Part shown: one piece after another, positions 47,131 to 56,672 of the stretch
Layout of the letters: each line of letters opens with the position of its first letter
Numbering within the stretch: position 1 is the first letter of the stretch
NCBI RefSeq assembly: GCF_001570565.1
Contig: NZ_BBXE01000030.1
Location: 1 to 64,000 of the forward strand
DNA: 64,000 bases
Reading direction: 5' to 3'
Origin: Herbidospora yilanensis
GTDB lineage: Bacteria > Actinomycetota > Actinomycetes > Streptosporangiales > Streptosporangiaceae
Program-made: the position numbers and the translations under genes
Notes under the pieces: generated by a model
What the model saw: only the letters and a program-made list of their open reading frames with translations
Told to the model about the DNA's origin: nothing
Databases searched by the model: none

Positions 47131-50100
47131 GACGTCCTTCCGCTCCGGAGCATGTTCCGCCGCTGTTCGATGCGCGAGGTGCGCTGCTGTTCGCGCACGT
47201 CGGCCGTCTGCTCTTCGTTGGCCTCGCCCGCGGTGGCCGCTTCGGCGAGCGATGAGATCGTGGGCGACTGGTAGAGGATGTGCGGTGGGAGGTAGGTCAG
47301 GCCGAGCGCCTTCCGGACCTCCGCGATGATCTCCATGCCCAGCAGCGAGTTGCCGCCCAGCTCGAAGAAGTTGTCGTGGACCCCGACCGACTCCAGGCCG
47401 AGCGCCTCGGTCCACACCTCGGCGATCTTCTCCTCGGCCTCGTTCTGCGGCTCCACGAACGCGGTCGACAGGTCCGGCCTGGGGTGCCGGCCGAAGGCGT
47501 CCCTGAGCTTCTTGACCGTCGCCTGGTGGCTCTCGATCGACGACTTGCGGCTCATCGCGACCAGCGGCGCGAAGTCCTGCGTGGAGGCGACGACATGGCG
47601 TTCGCCGCTGTTCAGCACCCGTACGAGGGTCTCGAAGCCGTCCTCGAAGCTGAGCCCGAACAGGCCCCGGTACCAGGTGAAGTACTGCTTGGAGCCCTCG
47701 TCGTAGTTCTCCAGGCCCTCCGTCCAGCCGTTCCAGGTCCACTCGCACCAGTCGACCGAGGTGACCAGCGCGCCGGGCAGCGGGTCGCTGAGCGCGAAGG
47801 AGTCCAGGAACGCGTTGGCCGCGCAGTAGTCGACCTGGCCGGCGCCGCCGCCGGTGGCGGAGGTGGTGGAGGAGTAGAGGGCGAGGAAGTCGACCGGCAC
47901 GTCCTTCAGCACCTCGGCCAGGGCCAGCGAACCGGCCACCTTCGGCGCGAGCGTGCGCTCGATGTCGGCCACGGTCTTGAACTGCATCAGGCCGACCGCC
48001 GGCACGCCCGCGCAGTGCAGCACGCCGTTGAGCTCGCCGAACCGCTCGATCGCCGCGTCGACCGCCCGCCGCACGTCCGCGACCTTGGACACGTCGCCGG
48101 CCACGGTGACGACCCCGGCGCCGCCCGCCTCCAGCCGGCGCAGCCCCTCGACGCGCCGCCGCACCTCGTCGGCGGTGGCGGGGGCGGCCAGGATCTGGTT
48201 CCACTGGTCCTTCGGCGGGACCGCGGTGCGCCCCATGAGGACCAGGTTGGCCTGGTACTTCGTGGCCAGCAGCTCGGCCATGCCCAGGCCGATGCCGCCC
48301 AGACCGCCGGTCACCAGGTACGTCCCGCCGCGCCGCACATCCACGACCGGGGCGGTTCTGTCGATGTTGGCGGCGTCCAGCACCTCGTAGCCGGGCGTCC
48401 AGCGGCGGCCTTCGCGCAGCGCGACGACCTGGTCGGCGGGGTCGGCCCGCAGCTCGGCCAGCAGCCCCCGCAGGGCGGCCGGTCCGGTGCCCGCGTCGAT
48501 GTCGATCAGGCGGGTCTTGACCCTCGGGTACTCGACGGGGATGAGCCGGGTCGGGCCGAGCAGCGTGTTGCGCTCGGGGAGGATGTCGTCGCCGGTCAGC
48601 ACCTTCTGGCTGCCGACCGTGACGATGTCCAGCGCCCAGGCCGGCAGGCCCAGGTCGACCGCGGCCCTGGCGAACGAGACCAGCGTGTAGAGGCCGCGCT
48701 TCAGGCACTCCTGGGTGGCGTCGCCCTCGGCGGGGGCCGGGTCGGCGGTCCACAGGTGCACGACCCGCTCCGGCGTGAAGTCACGGCCGCCGAGCGTCCG
48801 CAGAGCGGCGACGATGTCGTCCTGCGAGCCGGGGCGGACGACGAAGCCGTCGGGGGTGTCGGCGTAGGCGTCGCCGGGCCGGACCAGGACGACCTCGTGG
48901 CCGAGCGCGTCCAGCGCGGCGCGGACCGATCCGGTCAGCGTGTCGGCCAGGCCCGCGTCGGTGAAGAGCAGCCACTTGGTCTGCTCCTCCTCGCGTACGA
49001 GCTGGGGCGCGGTCTGCCGCCACACCGGGACGTTGATCCACCGCTCGTCGGGCAGGCGCGGCAGCGCGGTCGCGATGCTGGTGGGGTCGCTCTCGTCCAG
49101 CATGGGCACGCCGGTGGTCAGCGCCGACTGGTCGATCTCCAGCCAGTAGTCCTGGCGGTCGAACGGGTAGGTCGGCAACGGCACCCGGCCGGGCGTCCAG
49201 CCGGTGTGCAGGGCGTCCCAGTCGATCGGAACCCCGGCCAGCCAGAGCTTGGCGACGGCGGTCGCGGTGGCGGCGAGCGTCTCCACCTGGTCGCCCTGGC
49301 CGGGCAGGGTGGTGACGATCAGCGGCCACTGGTCGCGGTCGCAGCCGGGGTGGCCGCGGGTCAGCGCGCCGAGCGACTGCCCGGGGCCGATCTCGGTCAG
49401 GGTCATGTCGCCGCCGCGCAGCACGTGCGCGAGCCCGGCGCCGAACTCGACCGTCTCGCACATGTGGCGGGCCCAGTAGCCGGGGTCGGTGATGAGCTCG
49501 GCGGTGGCGATCTCGCCGGTGACGTTGCTGACGTAGGGGATGGCCGGCGGGTTCAGCGTCACGTTGGCGCTGATCCAGGAGGTCAGCTCGGCCGCGACCG
49601 GCTGGAGCATCCGGGAGTGGAACGCGTGGGTGGTCTGGAGGCGGCGGCAGCCGATCTCGGCCGCTCTGAGCCGCGCCGCGGCGGCCTCGACGCTCTCCTC
49701 GGGCCCGGCCAGCACGAGTTGCGAGCCGGTGCGGACCGCGACGTCGAGGTCGAGGTCGCCCAGCACCGCCTTCAGCCGCTTCTCGTCGGCGGCCACGGCC
49801 AGCATGCCGCCCTCCGGCTGGGAGGTGATCAGCTTGGCCCGGTAGGCGACCAGCTTGAGCGCGTCGGCCAGCGACAACACCCCGGACAGGCAGGCCGCGA
49901 CGTACTCGCCGAGGCTGTAGCCGACCATGATCTCCGGCTTGACGCCCCAGCTCATCAGCAGCCGGGCCAGCGCGTACTCGGCGACGAACACGGCGGGCTG
50001 GATGAGATGCGCGTTCGGGGCCGACCGCGGGGAGGCGTCCCCGGTCCGCCCGAGCAGCGCGGCCAGGTCGGGGGCGTTCGCGGGTCCGGCCGGGACGAAG

Positions 50101-51848
50101 ACGTCGGACAGCTGGGACGCCTCGGTGAGGCCCAGCAGGCTGACGCACTCGTCCACGTCCGCCCGGAAGCCGGGCTCGGCCTCGTACAGGGCGGCGACCA
50201 TGCCCGGATACTGCTCGCCGACGCCGGCGATCAGGAACCCGGTCTTGCGGCCGACCGCCGTGTCGGTACGGCCCAGCGGCCCGGCGGGGTCCGCGAGCAG
50301 CGCGGCGGCCTTGGTGTTGTCGTCGGCGATGACGACCTTGCGGTGGTTGAAGACCTTGCGGCCCTTCTGGAGGGTGTAGGCGATGTCGCCCAGGTCCAGG
50401 CCGGGGTCGGCGGCGATGCTCTCGCCCAGGCGGGCCGCCATCCGCTCGGCGGAGGCGGCCGAGCGGGCCGACACCGGGAGGATCTGCCAGCGGCGGGGCC
50501 GCTCCGGGCGCGCGGCCGGGACGGGGGCCTCGACGATGATCGCGTGCGCGTTGGTGCCGCCCATGCCGAGCGAGCTGATCCCGGCGATGCGCGGCCGGTC
50601 GGCGCCGCGCGGCCAGGGGGTGGGCTGGGACGTGACGTAGAACGGGCTGGTCTCGAAGTCGATCTCGGGGTTCGGCGAGGTGTAGTGCAGCGTCCCGGGG
50701 ATCAGCTCGTGCCGCAGCGACTGGACGACCTTGATCAGGCCGGTCGCGCCGGAGGCGCGGTCGAGGTGGCCGACGTTCGGCTTGATCGAGCCGAGGATGC
50801 AGTACTGCTTCTTCTCGGTCTGGCCGAACGCCCTGGTCAGGGCCGCGACCTCCATCGGGTCGCCGACCTCGGTGGCGGTGCCGTGCGCCTCGACGTAGGA
50901 GATCTGCGACGGGTCCACGCCCGCCTTCTCGATCGCCTTGGCGACGCAGCGGCGCTGGCCGTCGATGCTGGGGGCCAGGTAGCTGAACTTCATCGCGCCG
51001 TCGTTGTTGATCGTCGATGCGCGGATCACCGCGAGCACGGTGTCCCGGTCCTCGATCGCCTTGCCCAGGCGCTTCAGCGCGACCACGGCCGCGCCGTCGC
51101 CGAACATGCTGCCCCGGCCCTGCGCGTCGAAGGTCCGCACATGGCCGTCGGGCGACTCCTGGCCGCCCTCCTCCCAGAGGTAGCCGGTCCGGTCCGGGAT
51201 CCGGACCGAAACGCCGCCCGCGAGCGCCATGTCGCACTCGTCCCGGCGCAGCGCCTCGCTCGCCAGGTGCACCGCGACCAGCGAGGTCGAGCAGAACGTC
51301 TGCACGGTCACGCTCGGCCCGGACAGGTCCAGCCGGAACGACACGTTCGTGGCCAGCGAGTCCTTGTCGTTGCCGATCATCAGCGCCGACGTGTCGATGC
51401 CCATGGCGAACGCCTGGAGGCGGGTCAGCAGGTAGCCGCTGATGTTCATGCCGGCGAACACGCCGACCGAGCCGCGGCTCTCCGGCGAGCCGTACCCGGC
51501 CGACTCCAGGACCTCCCACACGCATTCGAGGAAGAGCCGCTGCTGCGGATCGGCCAGCGTGGCCTCGCGCGGGTTGTAGCCGAAGAACGCCGCGTCGAAG
51601 CCGCGGATGTCATCGAGAATCGGCCGGCTCCGGACGTAGTTCGGTTTCGAGAACGTCGCCGCCGGCACGCCCGCCTCGATCAGTTCCTCATCGGAGAAAC
51701 GCGTGAAGGATTCGACGCCGGTGCTGATGTTCCGCCAGAACGTTTCGACGTCATTGGCTCCCGGGAATCGACCGGCCATGCCGATGATCGCAATATCGGA
51801 CTCGTCCGCGGGGTATTGCGAGTCACCAGGTGGATGTTGCTGAGTCAT
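47127..51848 (-). CDS. Type I PKS F: module 7 (KS-AT-KR-ACP)
   Basis: This 1573-residue protein starts at the ATG at 51848, placed 7 bases after AGGGG. A GTG at 51866 and an ATG at 51854 are in frame but poorly spaced. The N-terminus is short and acidic (DSQYPADESDIAIIG). The KS has C186 in TFCSTSL. The AT has GVGEQYPGM, the insert LAALLGR, GYSLG (S645) and HAFH (741-744). The KR has TGGLGGIG and Y1341 in DYCAAN. The carrier site is GGNSL (S1501). The domain sequences are closest to module 6 of PKS E. The C-terminal tail is basic ([16 protein letters not shown]). It lies 41 bp after the ABC permease gene and overlaps PKS G, so exporter, F, G and the dehydrogenase form one leftward operon. Confidence 0.93.
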   Translation of the reverse strand: MTQQHPPGDSQYPADESDIAIIGMAGRFPGANDVETFWRNISTGVESFTRFSDEELIEAGVPAATFSKPNYVRSRPILDDIRGFDAAFFGYNPREATLADPQQRLFLECVWEVLESAGYGSPESRGSVGVFAGMNISGYLLTRLQAFAMGIDTSALMIGNDKDSLATNVSFRLDLSGPSVTVQTFCSTSLVAVHLASEALRRDECDMALAGGVSVRIPDRTGYLWEEGGQESPDGHVRTFDAQGRGSMFGDGAAVVALKRLGKAIEDRDTVLAVIRASTINNDGAMKFSYLAPSIDGQRRCVAKAIEKAGVDPSQISYVEAHGTATEVGDPMEVAALTRAFGQTEKKQYCILGSIKPNVGHLDRASGATGLIKVVQSLRHELIPGTLHYTSPNPEIDFETSPFYVTSQPTPWPRGADRPRIAGISSLGMGGTNAHAIIVEAPVPAARPERPRRWQILPVSARSAASAERMAARLGESIAADPGLDLGDIAYTLQKGRKVFNHRKVVIADDNTKAAALLADPAGPLGRTDTAVGRKTGFLIAGVGEQYPGMVAALYEAEPGFRADVDECVSLLGLTEASQLSDVFVPAGPANAPDLAALLGRTGDASPRSAPNAHLIQPAVFVAEYALARLLMSWGVKPEIMVGYSLGEYVAACLSGVLSLADALKLVAYRAKLITSQPEGGMLAVAADEKRLKAVLGDLDLDVAVRTGSQLVLAGPEESVEAAAARLRAAEIGCRRLQTTHAFHSRMLQPVAAELTSWISANVTLNPPAIPYVSNVTGEIATAELITDPGYWARHMCETVEFGAGLAHVLRGGDMTLTEIGPGQSLGALTRGHPGCDRDQWPLIVTTLPGQGDQVETLAATATAVAKLWLAGVPIDWDALHTGWTPGRVPLPTYPFDRQDYWLEIDQSALTTGVPMLDESDPTSIATALPRLPDERWINVPVWRQTAPQLVREEEQTKWLLFTDAGLADTLTGSVRAALDALGHEVVLVRPGDAYADTPDGFVVRPGSQDDIVAALRTLGGRDFTPERVVHLWTADPAPAEGDATQECLKRGLYTLVSFARAAVDLGLPAWALDIVTVGSQKVLTGDDILPERNTLLGPTRLIPVEYPRVKTRLIDIDAGTGPAALRGLLAELRADPADQVVALREGRRWTPGYEVLDAANIDRTAPVVDVRRGGTYLVTGGLGGIGLGMAELLATKYQANLVLMGRTAVPPKDQWNQILAAPATADEVRRRVEGLRRLEAGGAGVVTVAGDVSKVADVRRAVDAAIERFGELNGVLHCAGVPAVGLMQFKTVADIERTLAPKVAGSLALAEVLKDVPVDFLALYSSTTSATGGGAGQVDYCAANAFLDSFALSDPLPGALVTSVDWCEWTWNGWTEGLENYDEGSKQYFTWYRGLFGLSFEDGFETLVRVLNSGERHVVASTQDFAPLVAMSRKSSIESHQATVKKLRDAFGRHPRPDLSTAFVEPQNEAEEKIAEVWTEALGLESVGVHDNFFELGGNSLLGMEIIAEVRKALGLTYLPPHILYQSPTISSLAEAATAGEANEEQTADVREQQRTSRIEQRRNMLRSGRTS

Positions 51849-51889
51849 CAACATGCCCCTATTCACCGAATTTTTAGGTGGAAATTCTT

Positions 51890-52684
51890 TTAGAGGAGCC
51901 CGCCGCGGCCCCAGCCGCGGGTGAGCCGGCGAATCGCGAACACGCCGCAGACCAGCGCGATCCCCAGCAGGATCGCCGCGGGCCGCAGGACTCCGGCGGT
52001 GTCACCGGCGACCGCGGCCTGCAACATCTCCAGGGCCCAGTAGCCGGGGGACGCCTGCGCGGCGACCTGCGCCCACTCCGGCATCAGGCTCAGCGGCACC
52101 AGCGCCCCGCCGAGCGAGCTGAGCGTCAGCGCGCCCACGTCCGTGATCACGCTGAGCTCGCCGTGGCTGCGCACGATCGCGGCCAGCAGCGCGCCGATCG
52201 CCAGCAACGTGAACGCCCAGAGCAGGATGGCCCCCAGGACCAGCGGGACGTTGCCCGGGATGGGCAGGCCGATGACCAGGCAGCCGTACACCAGCAGGAT
52301 GGTCTGCTGGGCGATCATCACCACGTAGATCGGCAGCGTCTTGCCGATCAGCAGCTCGGCGGCCGGCGCCCGGCTCACCCGGAGCCGGTCCCAGGTCTTC
52401 CAGGTGCGCTCGGCCAGGATCGCGTTGCCCGCGATGGAGATCGCGAACACCGAGAACATGACCAGCAGCCCGGTCACCACCTTGGTGGTGCCGCCGTCGA
52501 CCGCCCGCACGTAAAGCGGCTCCAGGACCAGCATCAGGACCATCGGCATGACCACGTAGCTGATCGTCTGGCCGGGGTCGCGGAGCCGGATGAGCGTGTT
52601 GTTGCCGGCCATCGCGCGGATCCGGTAAAGGGACTCGCGCAGGGCGGCGGCCGGCCCGGGACGGTAGTCGGTCTCAAGGAGCAT
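51890..52684 (-). CDS. ABC-2 type transporter permease
   Basis: This 264-residue membrane protein has about six hydrophobic segments and the ABC-2 layout. It has a cytosolic N-terminal stretch (RIRAMAGNNTLIRLRDPGQ), then VVMPMVLMLVLEPLY, a loop with AERTWKTWDRLRVS, and a C-terminal segment with PLSLMPEWAQVAAQASPGYWALE. It overlaps the ATPase gene by 11 bp, the usual arrangement of a two-gene drug exporter. As the operon also contains PKS F and G, export of or self-resistance to the polyketide is likely. Confidence 0.88.
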   Translation of the reverse strand: MLLETDYRPGPAAALRESLYRIRAMAGNNTLIRLRDPGQTISYVVMPMVLMLVLEPLYVRAVDGGTTKVVTGLLVMFSVFAISIAGNAILAERTWKTWDRLRVSRAPAAELLIGKTLPIYVVMIAQQTILLVYGCLVIGLPIPGNVPLVLGAILLWAFTLLAIGALLAAIVRSHGELSVITDVGALTLSSLGGALVPLSLMPEWAQVAAQASPGYWALEMLQAAVAGDTAGVLRPAAILLGIALVCGVFAIRRLTRGWGRGGLL

Positions 52685-53510
52685 CGCTGACCGCCAGGGA
52701 TCGGTAGAGGTCGTCCAAGGAGGGGTTGTGCACCTCGATCGTGCTGATCGGCCGCTCGGCGCGGCCCAGCAGGTCGATCAGGGTGGCCGCCGGCTGCGTG
52801 GTGGAGACGCGGACCTCCTCCTCGTTGTCGTGGATCAGCCGCACCTCCCCGGGCAGTCCGTCCACCAGCTCGTCGTAGGTGCCCCGCGCGATGATCTTCC
52901 CGTTGCGGGCCACCGCGATGGTGGCCTGCAACTCGACCAGTTCGGGCAGGTAGTGCGTGGTGTAGACGATGGCCGCGCCGTCGCCGGCGCGCTGCTTGAC
53001 GACGTCGAGCATCGCCTCGCGGGTCTCCAGGTCGGCGCCCGCGGTCGGCTCGTCGAGCAGCAGCAGACCGGGCCGGTTGATCAGCGCGGTGGCCGCCTGG
53101 ACCCGCCGCTGCTGCCCGCCGGACAACCCCGCCGTCCTGCGGTCGATGAACGAGCCGAGCCTCAGCGCGACGGTCAGCTCCTCGACGGCGCTGTCGAGCG
53201 CGGCCCGGCGCAGCCCCGCGAGCCTCCCGAACAGGTTGAGGTGCTCGCGCACGGTGACGGACGGATAGAGCGCGATGTGCTGCGGCGCGACGCCCACCCG
53301 CCCCCTGCTCGCCGACGGCGGACGTCCGTCGATGGTCACGTGACCGCCGTCCTGACGGATCAGGTACGACACGATCTCCACGAAGGTCGTCTTGCCCGCG
53401 CCGTTGTGGCCGACCAGGCCGACGATCTCACCGGCCGCCACACTCAGGCTGAATCCGTCCAGCGCCAGGACCGAGCCGTATCGCTTGACAAGATCGATGG
53501 CTTGCAGCAA
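52674..53510 (-). CDS. ABC transporter ATP-binding protein
   Basis: This 278-residue ATPase is of the DrrA/CcmA type. Walker A is GHNGAGKTT (34-42), the signature is LSGGQQRRV, and Walker B is LLLLDEPTAGAD. Then follow the switch His in YTTHYLPEL and a C-terminal domain. The start is set at TTG 53510, because a full AAGGAGGTGA ribosome site lies 4 bases upstream. An in-frame GTG at 53534 would place that site inside the coding sequence. It is the first gene of the leftward operon and pairs with the ABC-2 permease. Confidence 0.9.
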   Translation of the reverse strand: MLQAIDLVKRYGSVLALDGFSLSVAAGEIVGLVGHNGAGKTTFVEIVSYLIRQDGGHVTIDGRPPSASRGRVGVAPQHIALYPSVTVREHLNLFGRLAGLRRAALDSAVEELTVALRLGSFIDRRTAGLSGGQQRRVQAATALINRPGLLLLDEPTAGADLETREAMLDVVKQRAGDGAAIVYTTHYLPELVELQATIAVARNGKIIARGTYDELVDGLPGEVRLIHDNEEEVRVSTTQPAATLIDLLGRAERPISTIEVHNPSLDDLYRSLAVSDAP

Positions 53511-53514
53511 CGTG

Positions 53515-53524
53515 TCACCTCCTT
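53515..53524 (-). promoter_or_regulatory. Full-length Shine-Dalgarno fixing a TTG start
   Basis: On the minus strand this reads AAGGAGGTGA, fully complementary to the 16S rRNA 3' end, 4 bases before TTG. It is the strongest ribosome site noted in the window and decides the ATPase start. Confidence 0.85.
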
Positions 53525-53849
53525 GAGTATTCACCTCGAAAAGACGGTGCTTTTCGCGTGCCCGCGAATTGATAATTCAGGTGGTAATTCGACTGACGAA
53601 ATCGAGTTACCGCTACAGTAGCGGCGGGCGGCCCGGCCGCTATTGGCAGGAAGTGGCCGGATACAACAGGCCAACGGCGGGCGGCCGTTGCCGGCAGGGG
53701 TTTCCCCCTACTCGGCGGCGCCACGAAGACAGGGGTTGCGCCCGGCGGCGCGTTCAACCGATTCCTGGCAGGCTGACCTGCGAAAACGGCCATTCTCGCC
53801 TGACACCGGCGAGCTGTTCATATTGACCCGTTGCTGTCAGACTCTCCGG
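53525..53849. other. Divergent intergenic region at the right edge of the PKS cluster
   Basis: No gene is supported here. The part next to the exporter (53540-53610) is A+T-rich and contains the small palindrome GAATT-GAT-AATTC (53566-53578), so the exporter/PKS F/PKS G promoter is probably there. The part next to the glycosyltransferase (53620-53849) is G+C-rich. An open frame from 53643 runs into the glycosyltransferase but is not protein-like. Confidence 0.55.
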
Positions 53850-55358
53850 GTGGCTATCGAACGCTCTGACACGAGGTTGCCGGAGGAAGGCGACAGTCGC
53901 CTCAGGGGGCTGCCATCCCTCGCGGTGGGCCCGATCGCCGCGGTCGCGGCGTCGCTCGCGGTCCTGCTGACCGCTCTGTCCGACCGGTACGGATTCCATC
54001 GGGACGAGCTCTACTTCATGGTCGCCGGCGATCACCCCGACTGGGGCTATGTCGACCAGCCACCGCTGACCCCTCTGCTCGCCCGCGCGAGCACCGCCCT
54101 GCTCGGCGACACCCCGGCCGCGCTCCGCGTCGTCGCGACGATCCTCTGCGTGGCCTCGGTCGTGACCGTCGCCCTGATCGCCCGCGAACTCGGCGGCGAC
54201 CGCCGGGTGCAGTTCGTCGCCGCCTGCTGCGCGGCCACCTCCGGGATCGTCCTGGGCCTGGGCCACCTGCTCGCCACCGCGACCTTCGACATGCTCGCCT
54301 GGCTGGTGATCAGCCTGCTGGTGCTGCGACTGCTCCGCACCGGCGACGGCCGCTGGTTCCTGGCGATCGGCGTCGCGGTCGGCGTCGGCATGGAGAACAA
54401 GCAACTGCTGGGGCTGCTGGTGGTGACCCTGTTCCTGGCGCTCCTGCTGGTCGGGCCGAGAGACGTGCTGCGCACCCGCTGGTTGCCGATCGGCGCGCTC
54501 ATCGCCGTGGTCATCGCCGCGCCCAACCTGATCTGGAGCGCCGCGAACGGCTGGCCGCAGTTCGCGGTCGCGGCCGGGATCAGCGAAGACGGCGCGGACG
54601 ACCGCATGATGCTCTTCCCGCTTCTGATCGCGCAGCTCTCCCCGCTGTTCTTCCCGATCTGGGTGGCCGGCCTGGTCCGCCTGTGGCGGGACCGGTCGGT
54701 CCGCTGGGCCCGGCTGATCCCCGTGGCGACCCTGCTGCTGTTCACCGTCGTGCAGTTCGCGGGCGGCAAGGCCTACTACGTGCTGCCTCTGTTGATGGTC
54801 TCGCTGGCGGCAGGCGTGGCGCCCGTCGTCGGCCGGGTCCGTCCGCGTGTGCTCGTCGCGGGCATCGCGGTCGCGGCGACCGTCAACGTCATCGTCGGGC
54901 TCCCGGTCCTGCCGCCCGCCGCCGCGCGGTTCCCGAACGCGTTGAACGCCGAGGTGGGCGAGCAGATCGGCTGGCCGGAGCTCGTCAGGTCGGTCGCGGA
55001 CGCCTGGAACCAGATCCCCGAAGCCGACCGCGCCCGCGCCGTCATCTTCGCCCAGAACTACGGCGAAGCCGCCGCGATCGCGCGGTACGGCCCCGATCAC
55101 GGCCTCCCCGACGCCTATTCGGGACACATGAGTTACGCCGACTGGGGCCCGCCCCCCGACAGCGCCGACGGCCCCGTCATCCTGGTCCACGTCGCCGCGA
55201 ACCGCCGCATCCCCGCGCGGTTCACCGACTGCCGCCTCGCCGGCCCGGTCGACATCGGCCACGACATCGACAATCAGGTCAGCGAGAACGTCATCCAGAT
55301 CTGCGGCCCCGCTCCCGTCCCCTGGTCCGCCCTCTGGCCGAGCCTGCGGACCACCTGA
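53850..55358 (+). CDS. PMT/ArnT-like membrane glycosyltransferase
   Basis: This protein of about 502 residues has roughly ten transmembrane segments. After the first helix comes the loop GFHRDELYFMVAGDHPDWGYVDQPPLTPLLA. Its paired acidic residues are the usual catalytic site of GT39/GT83-type enzymes that use lipid-linked sugars. A soluble C-terminal part begins near 54960. The GTG at 53850 is preferred because the frame upstream is arginine-rich and not membrane-like. No good ribosome site is visible, so the start is uncertain. It may modify cell-envelope glycans or proteins. A link with the polyketide is not indicated. Confidence 0.75.
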   Translation: MAIERSDTRLPEEGDSRLRGLPSLAVGPIAAVAASLAVLLTALSDRYGFHRDELYFMVAGDHPDWGYVDQPPLTPLLARASTALLGDTPAALRVVATILCVASVVTVALIARELGGDRRVQFVAACCAATSGIVLGLGHLLATATFDMLAWLVISLLVLRLLRTGDGRWFLAIGVAVGVGMENKQLLGLLVVTLFLALLLVGPRDVLRTRWLPIGALIAVVIAAPNLIWSAANGWPQFAVAAGISEDGADDRMMLFPLLIAQLSPLFFPIWVAGLVRLWRDRSVRWARLIPVATLLLFTVVQFAGGKAYYVLPLLMVSLAAGVAPVVGRVRPRVLVAGIAVAATVNVIVGLPVLPPAAARFPNALNAEVGEQIGWPELVRSVADAWNQIPEADRARAVIFAQNYGEAAAIARYGPDHGLPDAYSGHMSYADWGPPPDSADGPVILVHVAANRRIPARFTDCRLAGPVDIGHDIDNQVSENVIQICGPAPVPWSALWPSLRTT

Positions 55359-55437
55359 TGCCGACACCGATCAGCGGTGAGAAGATGTCACCGGGACGCC
55401 CGCCTATCGCGGCGCCGAAACCCTTAGCCTGGCTACC

Positions 55438-56127
55438 ATGCGCGTAGGTTGCCTGATCGGGTCGGGGCGCGACTGCGACATCTACGAGGCCGGAGCGGGC
55501 AAGGTCATCCGGCGGGCCAAAGACGGCCGGAGCCTGGAACGCGAGGCGTCCGTCATGCGCCACGCCAGCCGTGGCGGCTTCCCCGCGCCGCAGGTCTACG
55601 ACGCCGACGGCCCCGACATCCTGATGGAGCGCCTCGACGGCCCGAGCCTCTACCAGGACGCCGCCGCCCACCCGCGCCGGGTCTCCGACCACGGCAGCCT
55701 CCTCGCCGACCTGCTCAAGAAGTTGTCCGCCGTACGCTCACCCGGCTGGCTCCCCGCCGTCTGCGTCGGCAACCACCTGCTCCACCTCGACCTGCACCCG
55801 CACAACGTCCTGCTCACCGGCGACGGCCCCCGCGTCATCGACTGGGCCACCGCCGGCCGGGGCGCCTCCGCCGCCGACATCGCCGCCACCTGGCTGGCCC
55901 TCGCGTCGGGCTACGTCGACCCCACGCTGCGCCGGAGCCGGGATCTCATGCTGGCGGCCTTCCTCGACCGCGTCGACCGCGAGGCGGCCCGCCCCTACCT
56001 GACCGTGATGGCGGAACGCCGCCGTACCGACCGAAACGCCGACCACGCGGAGACGGCCGCCATCGACCGCCTCCTCGCCCGCGAACACCTGACCCCCGAG
56101 GAGGCAGTCAATGGCAGATCGACGTGA
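55438..56127 (+). CDS. Aminoglycoside phosphotransferase-like kinase
   Basis: This 229-residue protein has the catalytic loop HLDLHPHNVLL (H116, D118, N123) followed by VIDW (D135), as in APH/choline-kinase folds. The N-lobe is short (GSGRDCDIYEAGAGKVIRR; EREASVMRH). TAGCCT lies 8 bases before the ATG, as if the transcript were leaderless. The 3' end overlaps the next gene by 17 bp. The substrate is unknown. It could give drug resistance or serve small-molecule metabolism. Confidence 0.75.
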   Translation: MRVGCLIGSGRDCDIYEAGAGKVIRRAKDGRSLEREASVMRHASRGGFPAPQVYDADGPDILMERLDGPSLYQDAAAHPRRVSDHGSLLADLLKKLSAVRSPGWLPAVCVGNHLLHLDLHPHNVLLTGDGPRVIDWATAGRGASAADIAATWLALASGYVDPTLRRSRDLMLAAFLDRVDREAARPYLTVMAERRRTDRNADHAETAAIDRLLAREHLTPEEAVNGRST

Positions 56128-56554
56128 AGTCCGGGTTTCTGACAATGATCGTGAGGCCGCCGTCGCCCGCCTGCTGGCCGCCGTGGACGAGGGCCGCCTC
56201 AGCCTCGACGAATACAACGACCGCATGAGCCGCGCCTACACCTCGGTGACCTTTGGCGACCTCGACAACCTCTTCCTCGACCTCCCCAGCGCCCCGGCCG
56301 TGTCGCCCACCGTGACCGCCACCCAGACCAGAACCACGGCCGTGGCGACGGCCGCGTTACCCCGCTGGCTCAAGGTCGTCTGGATCGCCTGGGTCGCCAA
56401 GGTCGCCCTCAACCTGGTCATCTGGGTCCTGCTCAGCTTCACCGAGGGCGAACTCCTCTACTTCTGGCCGATGTGGGTCATCATCCCGCCGGGCCTGGCC
56501 CTGCTCGCCGTCAGCTACGCCGTCACCGCCTCCCGGCGGAGCGTGCGTTCCTGA
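56111..56554 (+). CDS. DUF1707 membrane protein
   Basis: This 147-residue protein has the DUF1707 domain (VRVSDNDREAAVARLLAAV and DEGRLSLDEYNDRMSRAYTS), which is frequent in actinobacteria. A Thr/Ala-rich linker and two transmembrane helices (about 85-110 and 118-140) follow. It overlaps the kinase gene and is probably translated with it. The function of the family is not known. Confidence 0.85.
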   Translation: MADRREVRVSDNDREAAVARLLAAVDEGRLSLDEYNDRMSRAYTSVTFGDLDNLFLDLPSAPAVSPTVTATQTRTTAVATAALPRWLKVVWIAWVAKVALNLVIWVLLSFTEGELLYFWPMWVIIPPGLALLAVSYAVTASRRSVRS

Positions 56555-56672
56555 AGGGACCCCGGCTCAGTGGCCAGGGGTGGCATGATCTTGGTGGAGT
56601 CGGGGTCCTACGCAGGACTTCTCCCGGGAAGATCGACTGCGCCTCATTCGGGCCAGGACGCGGGAGAGAACC

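Noticed and set aside
43477-51893. Two long rightward frames opposite PKS F and G
   Set aside because: They are composition shadows of genuine leftward PKS genes with full catalytic motifs.
53643-53849. Upstream extension of the glycosyltransferase
   Set aside because: The residues are not membrane-like, have scattered Cys and Arg, and no ribosome site precedes the ATG at 53643.
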